64,000 nucleotides of DNA from Azoarcus olearius (lineage in GTDB: Bacteria > Pseudomonadota > Gammaproteobacteria > Burkholderiales > Rhodocyclaceae). The notes beneath the pieces were generated by a model. That model was given only the letters and a program-made list of their open reading frames with translations, was not told where the DNA came from and ran no database searches. The translations under genes and the position numbers were made by a program. This document shows, in pieces, positions 8,624 through 17,135 of the stretch; position 1 is the stretch's first letter, and each line of letters opens with the position of its first letter. The stretch spans positions 372,001 to 436,000 of the forward strand of contig NZ_CP016210.1 in NCBI RefSeq assembly GCF_001682385.1, read 5' to 3'.

Positions 8624-9448
8624 TCAGCCGGCGTCGAACAGGCGCGCGAGCCGCGGCTGCGCTGTGGCGCAGAGCGCAGGCGGGATGCCGAACGCGCGCT
8701 GCAAAACCTCCGTCAGCTCCGCCAGGTCGGCCAGCGTGCGGCGCACGGTGCGGCCGTCGCCGTGGTATTCGGCGTAGTCGCGGTTGAACAGCGTCCAGCG
8801 CTGGTTGCGGCCGGCGCGGGCCAGCATCAGGTTGGCGGTGAAGACCGAATCCGGGTGGGTGGCGAGGAAGTAGTTGGGCGCGATGTAGTCGCAGGCGTGG
8901 TGGCGCACGCGGTCGAAGCGGTAGAGCGGCTTCCAGGCCTCGCCCAGACGGGCCTGCAGCGTCCAGTCGTCGCCATCGCGCAGCAGGCGGAAGGGTTCGT
9001 GCGGCGTGATCTGCTCGATATCCGCCTGCAGGCGCAGCGCGCTGGTCAGCGTCAGGCCGCCGAAGCCCACATCGACCAGGCGCGGGCCATCCGCGGTATC
9101 CACTTCCAGCAGCATGTGCGAGCGCGGCGTGATCGCCCCGGGCGGCTGGTTCCACACCACGCGCGCGCCGAGTTCATGCACGGTGAAGCCGAGATGGCGC
9201 AGCACGTCGGCGAAGAGCCGGTTGTGCTCGTAGCAGTAGCCGCCGCGCCCGCCCGCCACCAGCTTGGCCTGCACGGCGGCGGGGCTGATATCCACCGGCT
9301 CGCCCAGCAGCGGCGACAGGTTTTCGAAGGGAATCGCCGCCACATGCTGCGCGATCAGCGCATTGAGCGTGGTCAGCGTGGTGTCGGGCGCTGCGGCGAG
9401 GCCGCCGATGCGGGCGAGGTAGGCGTCGAGGTCGAGGGGCGGCGTCAT
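8624..9448 (-). CDS. nat: Arylamine N-acetyltransferase
   Basis: 274 residues from the ATG at 9448, which fits the usual NAT start (PLDLDAYLARIG). The catalytic triad is complete: Cys72 in RGGYCYEHN, His111 in PRSHMLLEV and Asp126 in LVDVGFGG. NATs transfer acetyl from acetyl-CoA to arylamines or hydrazines by a ping-pong mechanism through the cysteine. Length matches the bacterial family. The gene is isolated between convergent and divergent neighbours, so the physiological substrate is unknown. Confidence 0.95.
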   Translation of the reverse strand: MTPPLDLDAYLARIGGLAAAPDTTLTTLNALIAQHVAAIPFENLSPLLGEPVDISPAAVQAKLVAGGRGGYCYEHNRLFADVLRHLGFTVHELGARVVWNQPPGAITPRSHMLLEVDTADGPRLVDVGFGGLTLTSALRLQADIEQITPHEPFRLLRDGDDWTLQARLGEAWKPLYRFDRVRHHACDYIAPNYFLATHPDSVFTANLMLARAGRNQRWTLFNRDYAEYHGDGRTVRRTLADLAELTEVLQRAFGIPPALCATAQPRLARLFDAG

Positions 9449-9555
9449 CGGAGGGGTCTCCCGGGGTGGGCGTGCATGGTCGCACATCGAGGAGCTGCCG
9501 CGTATGACCACCGGATGACCGGGGTCAGGTTGCCGGCCCGTGCGCGGCGATGCAA

Positions 9556-9568
9556 TAATAAGTTATTA
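9556..9568. promoter_or_regulatory. AT-rich palindrome upstream of parA-like gene
   Basis: TAATAA-G-TTATTA, a perfect 13-base palindrome inside a short AT-rich patch 20 bases before the ATG at 9589. It may be promoter DNA or an operator, possibly for the DNA-binding partner encoded downstream. There is no direct evidence for either. Confidence 0.4.
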
Positions 9569-9588
9569 CAGTATTACCTTTAGGACGA

Positions 9589-10251
9589 ATGGGCGGCACA
9601 AGGATCGTTGCACTGCTCTCGCAGAAGGGCGGGTCGGGAAAGACCACGGTGGCGATGCAGCTTGCCGCCGGGCTGGCGCTGGCGGGCTACCGGGTGGTGG
9701 TCGCGGATCTCGATCCGCAGGAAAGCGCCTCGCGCTGGGCGGACGCCGCGGCCGCCGAGGCGCCGTTTCCCGCGCCGGTGATGCGGCTGCGCGGCAGCGC
9801 GGAGGACATGCGGCAGGCGCTGCGGGCTGCCGCCAACCGGGCGGATTTCGTCGTCTTCGACTGCCCGCCGTCGATCGACCATCCCCACACCGGCAGTGCG
9901 CTGGCGCTGTGCGACCTGGCGCTGGTGCCGGTGGTGCCCAGCCCCACCGACCTGTGGGCGACGCGCGGCATGGAAAAGCTGATCCTCAACCAGATGGCCA
10001 CCCGCACGCCGCTGCGTGCCGCGCTGCTGCCCAACCGCGTGATGCGCACCGCGCTCGCGGCCGACGTGCTCGAAGTGCTGGGCGATTTTTCCCTGCCGGT
10101 GCTCGATGCCGCGCTGACACAGCGCAGCGCCTATGCGCAAAGCGCGGTGCAGGGGGCCTCCGTCTATGAACTCGGCCGCAGCGCGCAGCCCGCGCAGGCA
10201 GAAGTCGATCGGCTCGTCGCCGCCGTTCTCAACCAATTCGAGGAGTCGTAA
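9589..10251 (+). CDS. Orphan ParA-family ATPase
   Basis: 220 residues. A deviant Walker A box KGGSGKTT (13-20), switch DLDPQES and the FDCPPS Walker B segment define a short ParA/MinD-type ATPase without the N-terminal HTH of plasmid ParA. Such proteins position DNA or protein cargo on the nucleoid through ATP-dependent dimerisation and non-specific DNA binding. The stop codon abuts the ATG of the next gene (10252), so the two are co-translated and the neighbour is the likely partner. No replication gene is near, so it is not obviously plasmid-derived. Confidence 0.9.
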   Translation: MGGTRIVALLSQKGGSGKTTVAMQLAAGLALAGYRVVVADLDPQESASRWADAAAAEAPFPAPVMRLRGSAEDMRQALRAAANRADFVVFDCPPSIDHPHTGSALALCDLALVPVVPSPTDLWATRGMEKLILNQMATRTPLRAALLPNRVMRTALAADVLEVLGDFSLPVLDAALTQRSAYAQSAVQGASVYELGRSAQPAQAEVDRLVAAVLNQFEES

Positions 10252-11121
10252 ATGGCCAGTACCAAGACCCAATCCGCGCTGCGCGCCGCGCTCAAGCAGG
10301 AAGACGCCGCGCTGACCGAGCGCCTGCCGGCCGCCGGGGCGCCGGCCAGGCCCAAGGCTGCGAAGGCCACGGCGGCGAAGCCGGTTGTGGCGGAGCAGGG
10401 CAAGCTTGCGGACGCCCTCATCGTGCCGCCGGCGGAGGGCGATGGGGCGGCGAAGGCGAAGCCGGCGGCCGCGGCCGGACCGGCCAAGCCGGCTGCGACG
10501 AAGAAGCAAGCCGCGCCCGCCGCCGGCAAGACGAAGGCGAAGAGCACGGCTGCCAAGGGTAGTGCAGCAAGCAAGGCGGCCGCGGCGCCCGCTCCGGTGG
10601 CTGAAACTGCGGCCGGATCGCCCGCCGGCGCGGCCAAGGCGAAGGCAAAGGCCGCACCGGTCAAGACCCGCCCGGCGGCGGCTGCCGCGGCACCTGCGGT
10701 CGAACCCGCCGTGACGCCGGCGCCCGCGGCCGCGAAGAAGGCCAAGGCGGTCAGGAATGGCGGTGCGGCCGTGAGCAAGGCGGCCGCTGCCCCGGCCGCC
10801 GAGCTTGCCGTGGCGCCGGAGGCCGCAGCCAAGACCAAGGCCAAGGTGGAGAAAGCCGAAAAGGCCGAAAAGGCCGAAAAAACCGACAAGGCGGACAAGG
10901 TGGAAAAGGTTGTGCGCGACTCGTTCTCGCTGCCGGCCAGCGAGCACCGCCGGATCAAGTCGGTGCGCGAGCAGCTGGGTAAGAGCGGCCGCCTGGTCAG
11001 CAAGTCGGAAGTGCTGCGCGCGGCGCTGGTCGCACTCGGCGAGCGCAGCGCCGACGAGCTGGCGGCACTGTTCGACGCGCTGCCGCCGGTGGTCAAGGGC
11101 AAGCGCAGCAAGAAGCACTGA
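10252..11121 (+). CDS. Ala/Lys-rich protein with C-terminal RHH-like DNA-binding domain
   Basis: 289 residues. Residues about 20-220 are low complexity, dominated by Ala, Lys and Pro (histone H1- or AlgP-like), ending in repeats of EKAEKAEKAEKTDKADK. The last about 70 residues are ordered: DSFSLPASEHRRIKSVREQL, then VSKSEVLRAALVALGERS. A beta-strand, helix, turn, helix with a Ser-Lys-Ser-Glu start to helix two matches a ribbon-helix-helix fold, as in CopG/ParG-type centromere-binding proteins. Together with the abutting ParA gene this looks like an ATPase and DNA-binding adaptor pair with a long basic tail. Function is inferred. Confidence 0.8.
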   Translation: MASTKTQSALRAALKQEDAALTERLPAAGAPARPKAAKATAAKPVVAEQGKLADALIVPPAEGDGAAKAKPAAAAGPAKPAATKKQAAPAAGKTKAKSTAAKGSAASKAAAAPAPVAETAAGSPAGAAKAKAKAAPVKTRPAAAAAAPAVEPAVTPAPAAAKKAKAVRNGGAAVSKAAAAPAAELAVAPEAAAKTKAKVEKAEKAEKAEKTDKADKVEKVVRDSFSLPASEHRRIKSVREQLGKSGRLVSKSEVLRAALVALGERSADELAALFDALPPVVKGKRSKKH

Positions 11122-11238
11122 GCGCGGGTTGCGGGGGCGGGGCCGGAGGTCGGCTCCGCATCCTGGACCTTACCTGGCGACCATCCGACCCGCGCGGGTT
11201 TTGTCTCTTGCGCGGCAAGCGGGCTTCGACACGCTCAG

Positions 11239-11256
11239 CCCCGACGGTGGTCGGGG
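11239..11256. terminator. Hairpin in convergent intergenic region
   Basis: CCCCGAC and GTCGGGG pair over a 4-base loop in the 188 bases between the convergent RHH-protein and helicase genes. It lies within a GCTTCGACACGCTCAGCCC-type segment that resembles intergenic repeats common in GC-rich proteobacteria. No U-run is present, so a terminator role is only suggested. Confidence 0.35.
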
Positions 11257-11309
11257 TGTCCGGGCCCGAACGGGGTGGGGTGCGGCTCAGCCCGGCCGTC
11301 GCTTCGCCC

Positions 11310-13412
11310 TTAATCCCACATGCCGCGCATCTTCGCCGCCAGATCCAGCGCGGCCTGACGCGACTGTGGCGTGCCGCGGAATTCCGGCGGCGGCTCCGGC
11401 CACGACACCTGTTCGAACTGCGGCAGCAGCCGGTTGGGGATGAAGCGGGTGCGGCCGGCGTACACATGGCGGTCGCCCATGCCCTGCTGCTGCGACACGT
11501 AGAAGCGCTGCGGCACCAGCAGCTCCAGATGGTCCTTGGCGCGCGTCATCGCCACGTAGAGCAGGCGGCGTTCTTCCTCGATTTCCGCGCTGCTGCGGGT
11601 GGCGATGTCGGAGGGCACGCAGCCGTCCACCACGTTGAGCACGCTCACCGAATTCCATTCCTGGCCCTTGGCCGAATGCATGGTCGACAGGATCAGATAG
11701 TCCTCGTCGAGCAGCGGCACGCCGGCCTCGTCGCTGGTGGCGCTGGGTGGATCGAGCGTGAGTTCGGTGAGGAAGCGCTGGCGGCTCGGGTAGGTGGCGG
11801 CGATGCGGCCGAGCTGCTGGATGTCGCCCTGGCGCACCACCGCGTCGTCGTATAGCCGCGGCATCTGGCCCTCGTACCAGCGGCAGGCGAGTTCGAAGCT
11901 CGCCGGCCACGGCGCATCGGGCCGGCGCAGGTGTTCGATCAGCGTGGAAAATGCCTGCCAGTCGGCGCGTGCGGCTTCCGGCACCGGCTGCTCGGCGAGC
12001 AGTTCGCAGCCTTCCGGCGCCGCAACCACGTGGTCCAGCACCTTGCCGGCGGTCTTGGGGCCAATGCCGGCGAGCAGTTGCACCACGCGGAAGCCGGACA
12101 CCCGGTCGCGCAGGTTTTCCACCCAGCGCAGCACCGCCAGCATGTCCTTCACATGCGCGGCCTCGAGGAACTTGAGTCCGCCGAACTTCACGAACGGAAT
12201 GTTGCGCCGGGTCAGCTCCATCTCCAGCCGCGCGCTGTGGCTGGCGGCGCGGAACAGCACCGCCTGCTGCTTGAGCTTGATGCCCTGCTCGCGGCGGGCC
12301 AGCACGCGTTCCACCACGAAGGCGGACTGGTCGGCGTCGTCGCGCACCGACACCAATTGAGGGCGCGCGGTGGATTCGCGCAGCGACCACAGGTCCTTGC
12401 TGTAGCGCTCGGCGGCCTGCGCGATCACCGCGTTGGCGGCGTCGAGGATGGGCCGCGTCGAGCGGTAGTTCTGCTCCAGCGTCACCCGGTGCGCGGGTGG
12501 TTCGAAGCGGGCGGGAAAATCCAGGATGTTGCGGATGGTGGCGCCGCGGAAGGCGTAGATCGACTGGGCGTCGTCGCCCACCACGGTGAGGCCGCGGCCG
12601 TCCGGCTTCATCGCCAGCAGGATCTCGGCCTGCAGGTGGTTGGTGTCCTGGTATTCGTCGACCAGCACATGCTGGAAGAGGCCGCCGATCTCCGCCCCCA
12701 GCGCCGGCTCCGCCACCATGTGCGCCCAGTACAGCAGCAGGTCGTCGTAATCCAGCACCTGCTGCGCCTGCTTGGCCTGCACATAGGCGCGGAACAGCGT
12801 CTTCAGCTCGGCTTCCCATTCGGCGCACCACGGGAAGGTGGTCTGCAGCACCTCGGCCAGCGGCGCGCGCGTGTTCACCGCCGCCGAGTAGATCGCCAGG
12901 CAGGTGCCCTTGAGCGGAAAGCGCTTGTTGCGGGTGGACAGCCCGGCCTCGTGGCGCGCGAGGTTCATCAGGTCGGCGGAATCCTCGCGGTCGTGGATGG
13001 TGAAGGCGGGGTCCAGGCCGATGCGGCCGGCGTATTCGCGCAGCAGCCGCGCGCCGATGCCGTGGAAGGTGCCGGACCACTGCAGCGTGGCCTGCGCCAG
13101 CCAGGGGGTATCGACCGCCACCTGGGCGAGGATGCGCTGTACCCGCCGGCCCATTTCGTCGGCCGCGCGGCGCGAGAAGGTGAGCAGCAGGATGCGGCCG
13201 GGATCGGCGCCGTTGGCGATCAGGTGGGCGACACGGTGCGCGAGCGTGTTGGTCTTGCCCGAGCCGGCGCCGGCGATGACCAGCAGCGGGCCGGGGATGT
13301 CGCGCCCGGCGTTGCCGCGCACACCATATTCCACCGCCTCGCGCTGCGCGGCATTGAGACGGTCGAGATAGGCGGGGGCCGGCGCGCAGGCGGCAGGAGC
13401 GGGGCTGTTCAT
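11310..13412 (-). CDS. UvrD/Rep-family ATP-dependent DNA helicase
   Basis: 700 residues from the ATG at 13412. Superfamily 1 motifs appear in order: QREAVEYG (Q motif), Walker A GAGSGKT (48-54), TFHGIGARLLR, DEYQDTN (motif II), VVGDDAQSIYAFRGA (III), QNYRS (IV), STMHSAKGQEW (V) and VAMTRAKDHL (VI). This is a complete 3'-5' helicase of the UvrD/Rep/PcrA group for repair or replication restart. DEYQDTN rather than DEFQDTN and the short C-terminus suggest a Rep-like paralogue rather than the main UvrD. A much longer upstream frame has no start-like features and runs antisense through the antiporter gene. Confidence 0.95.
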   Translation of the reverse strand: MNSPAPAACAPAPAYLDRLNAAQREAVEYGVRGNAGRDIPGPLLVIAGAGSGKTNTLAHRVAHLIANGADPGRILLLTFSRRAADEMGRRVQRILAQVAVDTPWLAQATLQWSGTFHGIGARLLREYAGRIGLDPAFTIHDREDSADLMNLARHEAGLSTRNKRFPLKGTCLAIYSAAVNTRAPLAEVLQTTFPWCAEWEAELKTLFRAYVQAKQAQQVLDYDDLLLYWAHMVAEPALGAEIGGLFQHVLVDEYQDTNHLQAEILLAMKPDGRGLTVVGDDAQSIYAFRGATIRNILDFPARFEPPAHRVTLEQNYRSTRPILDAANAVIAQAAERYSKDLWSLRESTARPQLVSVRDDADQSAFVVERVLARREQGIKLKQQAVLFRAASHSARLEMELTRRNIPFVKFGGLKFLEAAHVKDMLAVLRWVENLRDRVSGFRVVQLLAGIGPKTAGKVLDHVVAAPEGCELLAEQPVPEAARADWQAFSTLIEHLRRPDAPWPASFELACRWYEGQMPRLYDDAVVRQGDIQQLGRIAATYPSRQRFLTELTLDPPSATSDEAGVPLLDEDYLILSTMHSAKGQEWNSVSVLNVVDGCVPSDIATRSSAEIEEERRLLYVAMTRAKDHLELLVPQRFYVSQQQGMGDRHVYAGRTRFIPNRLLPQFEQVSWPEPPPEFRGTPQSRQAALDLAAKMRGMWD

Positions 13413-13511
13413 GCCTGTAATTCTATCCAGTCCACCCCCGCCTACGGTAGCCGCGCGGCAGGCGGCGGGCGGCGGCGCTAAACTGGCGCCCGTCCGGGGA
13501 GAGCGGGGTCT

Positions 13512-15152
13512 ATGCAATCGATCGAAGTGGTGCTGGCAATGCTGCTGGCAGTGGTAGCCAGCGGCTATCTGGTGCGGGTGGTGCCGGTGTCGCTGCCGCT
13601 GCCGCTGGTGCAGATCGCCCTCGGCGCCGGCATCGCCGCCATCTCCGGCCACGGCGTGCGGCTGGACCCGGAAATCTTCTTCCTGCTGTTCCTGCCGCCG
13701 CTGCTGTTCCTGGATGGCTGGCGCATTCCCAAGGTCGGCCTGTTCCGCGACAAGGGCACCATCCTCGAACTCGCCTTCGGGCTGGTGGTGTTCACCGTGC
13801 TCGGCGCCGGGCTGCTGATCCACTGGATGATTCCGGCGATGCCGCTGGCGGTGGCCTTCGCGCTTGCCGCCATCGTCTCGCCCACCGACCCCGTGGCGGT
13901 GTCGTCGATTGCCGCGCGGGTGCCGATTCCGAAGCGGCTGATGCACATCCTGGAAGGCGAATCCCTGCTCAACGACGCCTCCGGCCTGGTGTGCTTCCGC
14001 TTTGCGGTGGCCGCGGTGATGACCGGCGGCTTCTCGCTCGCGGCGGCCTCGCTCACCTTCCTGTGGGTGGCGTTTGCGGGGCTGGCGGTGGGCGTCATCG
14101 TCACCTGGGGCATCAGCCTCGCGCAGCGCTGGCTGTCGCGCCACCTGGGCGAGGAGGCCGGCTCGCCGATCCTGGTCAATCTGCTGATTCCTTTCGGCGC
14201 CTACCTGGTGGCGGAACACCTGGACGCCTCCGGCATCCTCGCCGCGGTGGCCGCCGGGGTGACGATGAGCTACGTCGAACTCAGCGGCCGCGCGCTTGCC
14301 ACCACCCGTGTGCAGCGCGCCGCGGTGTGGGACACGGTGCAGTTCTCGCTCAACGGCATCATGTTCGTGCTGCTGGGCGAACAACTGCCGGGCATCGTGC
14401 AGCGCGCGGCCGCGGCGGTGGAAGACAGCGGCCATGTTTCGCGCTGGTGGCTGCTGGTGTATGCGCTGGCGATCAGCGCCATCCTCGCCGCGCTGCGTTT
14501 CGCCTGGGTGTGGGTGTCGCTGCGGGTCACCTTGTTCAAGGCGCGCGAAGCGGGCGAGCCGCTGCAGCGTCCGGACTGGCGCATCGTCGCCGCGGTGTCG
14601 CTCGCCGGGGTGCGTGGCGCGATCACGCTGGCCGGCGTGCTGACCTTGCCGCTGCTGCTGCCCGACGGGCGCGATTTCCCCGCGCGTGATCTGGTGATCT
14701 TCCTCGCCGCGGCGGTCATCCTGGTGTCGCTGCTGCTCGCCAGCGTGGGCCTGCCGCGCCTGCTGCGCGGGCTGGCGCTGCCGGACGAACCTGCCGAACG
14801 GCGGGAGGAAGACCGCGCCCGGCGCGAGGCCGCGGCGGCCGCGATCGCCGCGATCGAGAAGGCGCGCCACGCATTGTCGGAACCCGGCGCCGCCGACGCC
14901 GATCTCTATACCAATGCCGCCGTGCGCGTGATGGCCAACTACCAGCGCCGGCTGGCCGACAGCGCCATGCCCGGCAGCGTCGCCGCAGACCGCCTGCGGG
15001 CGGCGGACCGCGCCGAGATGGCGCTGTGGCTGGCGGCGCTGCAGGCCGAGCGCGAAGCCATCTTCCGCCTCGCGCGCGACTACGAACTGTCGGACGAGAC
15101 CTCGCGCAAGCTGGTGCGCCAGATCGATCTGATGGAAGCGCGCTACCGCTGA
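13512..15152 (+). CDS. CPA1-family Na+/H+ antiporter (NhaP type)
   Basis: 546 residues with about 12 hydrophobic membrane segments over the first 420. The conserved ESLLNDASGLV motif (Asn-Asp ion site) and SPTDPVAVSSI are hallmarks of monovalent cation:proton antiporters of the CPA1 family. A cytoplasmic tail of about 120 residues, rich in Ala, Arg and Glu, follows and is probably regulatory. It exchanges Na+ or K+ for H+ at the inner membrane for pH and salt control. It is divergent from the helicase gene and followed at 48 bases by a small exported protein gene. Confidence 0.93.
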   Translation: MQSIEVVLAMLLAVVASGYLVRVVPVSLPLPLVQIALGAGIAAISGHGVRLDPEIFFLLFLPPLLFLDGWRIPKVGLFRDKGTILELAFGLVVFTVLGAGLLIHWMIPAMPLAVAFALAAIVSPTDPVAVSSIAARVPIPKRLMHILEGESLLNDASGLVCFRFAVAAVMTGGFSLAAASLTFLWVAFAGLAVGVIVTWGISLAQRWLSRHLGEEAGSPILVNLLIPFGAYLVAEHLDASGILAAVAAGVTMSYVELSGRALATTRVQRAAVWDTVQFSLNGIMFVLLGEQLPGIVQRAAAAVEDSGHVSRWWLLVYALAISAILAALRFAWVWVSLRVTLFKAREAGEPLQRPDWRIVAAVSLAGVRGAITLAGVLTLPLLLPDGRDFPARDLVIFLAAAVILVSLLLASVGLPRLLRGLALPDEPAERREEDRARREAAAAAIAAIEKARHALSEPGAADADLYTNAAVRVMANYQRRLADSAMPGSVAADRLRAADRAEMALWLAALQAEREAIFRLARDYELSDETSRKLVRQIDLMEARYR

Positions 15153-15199
15153 CCTGCCGGGAACCCGGCGCGTCGCACCCTGCCGTCCGGAGGCCCGTC

Positions 15200-15655
15200 A
15201 TGTCCCCCTCCCGTCTCGCCGTCCTGCTGATCCTGCTGCTTGCCGCGCCGGCCGCGTCCGCCGAGGTCTACCAATGGGTGGATCAGCAGGGCCGCGTGCA
15301 CTACGGCGACCGCCCCGCCCCCGGCGTGCCGGCCACCCCGCGCGAGGAACTGAGCGTGCCCGAGCCCACCCAGGCAGACCGCGACGCCGCCGCCGAACGC
15401 GCGGAACGCGCCCGCGCCCGCCTGCAGTCCCTGCCTCCATCCCCACCCCCCGAGCCCACCGGCACCGACGGCGAGCGAAGCGCGCCGCAAGCCGAAGCCG
15501 AAGCCGAAGCCGAGGACGACTCCTGCGCCGCCCAGCATCGCCGCTACCGTGCGAGCCAGGAATGCTTCGCGCCCTATGTCACCGTCACCGGCGCCGTCAA
15601 ACCCGAAGCCTTCCAGCACTGCGAGAACCTGCCGCAACCGCAGTGCGAGGAGTGA
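15200..15655 (+). CDS. DUF4124 exported protein
   Basis: 151 residues. A signal peptide (1-21, ending ASA) is followed by the DUF4124 pattern EVYQWVDQQGRVHYGDRP. A Pro/Ala/Glu-rich linker with an EAEAEAEAE run comes next, then a C-terminal part with four Cys (DSCAAQ, QECFAP, QHCENL, PQCEE) that may form disulfides. DUF4124 proteins are periplasmic or envelope proteins of unknown function, common in beta- and gammaproteobacteria. The ribosome site GGAGG lies 8 bases before the ATG. Confidence 0.88.
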   Translation: MSPSRLAVLLILLLAAPAASAEVYQWVDQQGRVHYGDRPAPGVPATPREELSVPEPTQADRDAAAERAERARARLQSLPPSPPPEPTGTDGERSAPQAEAEAEAEDDSCAAQHRRYRASQECFAPYVTVTGAVKPEAFQHCENLPQPQCEE

Positions 15656-15679
15656 TGCGTCTGGCCCTGGTGTCGCGTC

Positions 15680-15716
15680 AGCGGGGCGGGCACTGGTTTC
15701 ACACTGCCGCCCCGCT
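15680..15716. terminator. Inverted repeat between convergent genes
   Basis: AGCGGGGCGG and CCGCCCCGCT are perfect 10-base arms separated by 17 bases, between the convergent DUF4124 and esterase genes and overlapping the stop codon of the latter. It can fold on both strands; with no U-run, termination is likely but not certain. Confidence 0.45.
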
Positions 15717-17011
15717 TACTTCCCTACGTGCGGATCGCGGATCGGGCGCGGGAGCCGGATCTTCAGGAACTCGGTGTCGTCCGACGCCAGTTCGCGGCCG
15801 CCGCCGTACGGGAAGTTGTTGTCGTTGATCACCAGCAGCGAGTTGGCGTCCAGGATCAGCACGTCCTCGATGGTGGTGTAGGGGAAGCTGAAACGGGTCT
15901 GGCCGTCGCCGTTGAGATCGTCCGGGTCGGCGACGTCCATCAGGTTCACCAGCTCGGTCTTCACCACCTCGCCGCCGTTCGCCACGCCGGAGACATCCGC
16001 CAGGAACAGCTTCTTGAACGGCGCGCACGCGCTGGTGGCGGTGCAGCCGTTGCGCTCGATGACGATGAAGCGCTCGTCGTCGATCGCGGTCATGTCGCCG
16101 ATTGCGGTGCCGTCCGCCTCCAGCCGGTAGCGGTAATTGACCCCGGTGTAGGCGCCCTTGCGGATGTCGAACTCGTTGATGCGCAGCGTCTTCGCCGCGT
16201 CGCCGGTCACGGTCTTTTCCAGCAGGGTGTACAGGCGGTCGCCGCGCTTGTTGATCGCCATGCCTTCAAAGCCGCCCGAGCTGCCCAGGTTGGCCGTCAC
16301 CGCGCCGCTGGTCACCGCCGGGTTTTGCGGCGCGAACACGCCGGGCAGCGCCACCTCGCGGCGCAGCACCTTGCCGTCGGCATCGGTCTGGATCAGGTAG
16401 GGGCCGAACTCGTCGCCAAACCACAGCCGGCCGAATTGGTCCTCGCGCACCGATTCAATGTCGAAATCCGCCCCGGTCAGCAGGCGGCCGGCGCGGATCG
16501 CCGGGTCCACTTCCGGATTGGCCGGGTTGTTGTAGTAATGGGTGTAATCCGCCTGGATGCGGTTGCCGAGCAGGTTGTCCGGGTCGTGCAGCGTGATGCG
16601 GCTGGCCTCGGTGAAGGCGGCCAGCGGACGGCCGGTCTTCCAGTCCGCCGCCGACACCGTGCCGCTGCCGCCGCGCGCGGTCTTGAAGTCCGGCACCAGT
16701 GCGTAGGCGCGCAGCAGCGTATCGGCCGAATTGGTCTGCGCGCCAAAGCCGTTGTCCGCAATCACCCGGATGCTGTGGCCGGGGCCGCGCAGCACGCCGG
16801 AAAAGCCCTGCACCGGCTGTTGCGCCACATAGGGCGGCAGGTTGCTGCCATAGGGGTTGGCAGCGGCGAACTGGCCCGAGGTGGGGCCGTCGGAGAAAGT
16901 GGCGGCCGGCAGCCGCGCCCAGCCCACCAGCGTGCTGGTATCGGCATGGGCGGCAGCCGCGGCGGCGGCGAGGGCAAGCGCAAGGGCGATGCGGGTAGGT
17001 GCAGCGGGCAT
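15716..17011 (-). CDS. Esterase-like activity of phytase family protein, exported
   Basis: 431 residues with a signal peptide of about 23 residues (ending AHA). The mature protein is a beta-propeller-like chain with ADNGFGAQTNSADTLLRAY, GGFEGMAINKRGDRLYTLLE and DIESVREDQFGRLWFGDEFGPYLI, typical of the phytase-like domain family. Acidic clusters such as DVADPDDLNGDGQTRF suggest Ca2+ binding. It is periplasmic or secreted; phosphoesterase or esterase activity is assumed from the family name and substrate is unknown. Confidence 0.88.
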   Translation of the reverse strand: MPAAPTRIALALALAAAAAAAHADTSTLVGWARLPAATFSDGPTSGQFAAANPYGSNLPPYVAQQPVQGFSGVLRGPGHSIRVIADNGFGAQTNSADTLLRAYALVPDFKTARGGSGTVSAADWKTGRPLAAFTEASRITLHDPDNLLGNRIQADYTHYYNNPANPEVDPAIRAGRLLTGADFDIESVREDQFGRLWFGDEFGPYLIQTDADGKVLRREVALPGVFAPQNPAVTSGAVTANLGSSGGFEGMAINKRGDRLYTLLEKTVTGDAAKTLRINEFDIRKGAYTGVNYRYRLEADGTAIGDMTAIDDERFIVIERNGCTATSACAPFKKLFLADVSGVANGGEVVKTELVNLMDVADPDDLNGDGQTRFSFPYTTIEDVLILDANSLLVINDNNFPYGGGRELASDDTEFLKIRLPRPIRDPHVGK

Positions 17012-17135
17012 GGTGCCTCCGTAAGGGCGGGTGGCCGACCGGTTCGGCCGGAAACCCGAGGAGGCTAAAGCCCGCCATTTGCATGACGGTGAAGCGGGGG
17101 ATGGTCCTATCGGACCATGCCCCCACCCAGTGCAG

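Noticed and set aside
10252-10900. Low-complexity Ala/Lys region as a sequencing or shadow artefact
   Set aside because: The frame is coupled to parA, uses a consistent strand, and ends in an ordered DNA-binding-like domain, so it is a real protein region.
13413-14870. Long N-terminal extension of the helicase frame
   Set aside because: It runs antisense through the Na+/H+ antiporter gene and has shadow-frame composition; the Q motif and Walker A follow a normal start at 13412.
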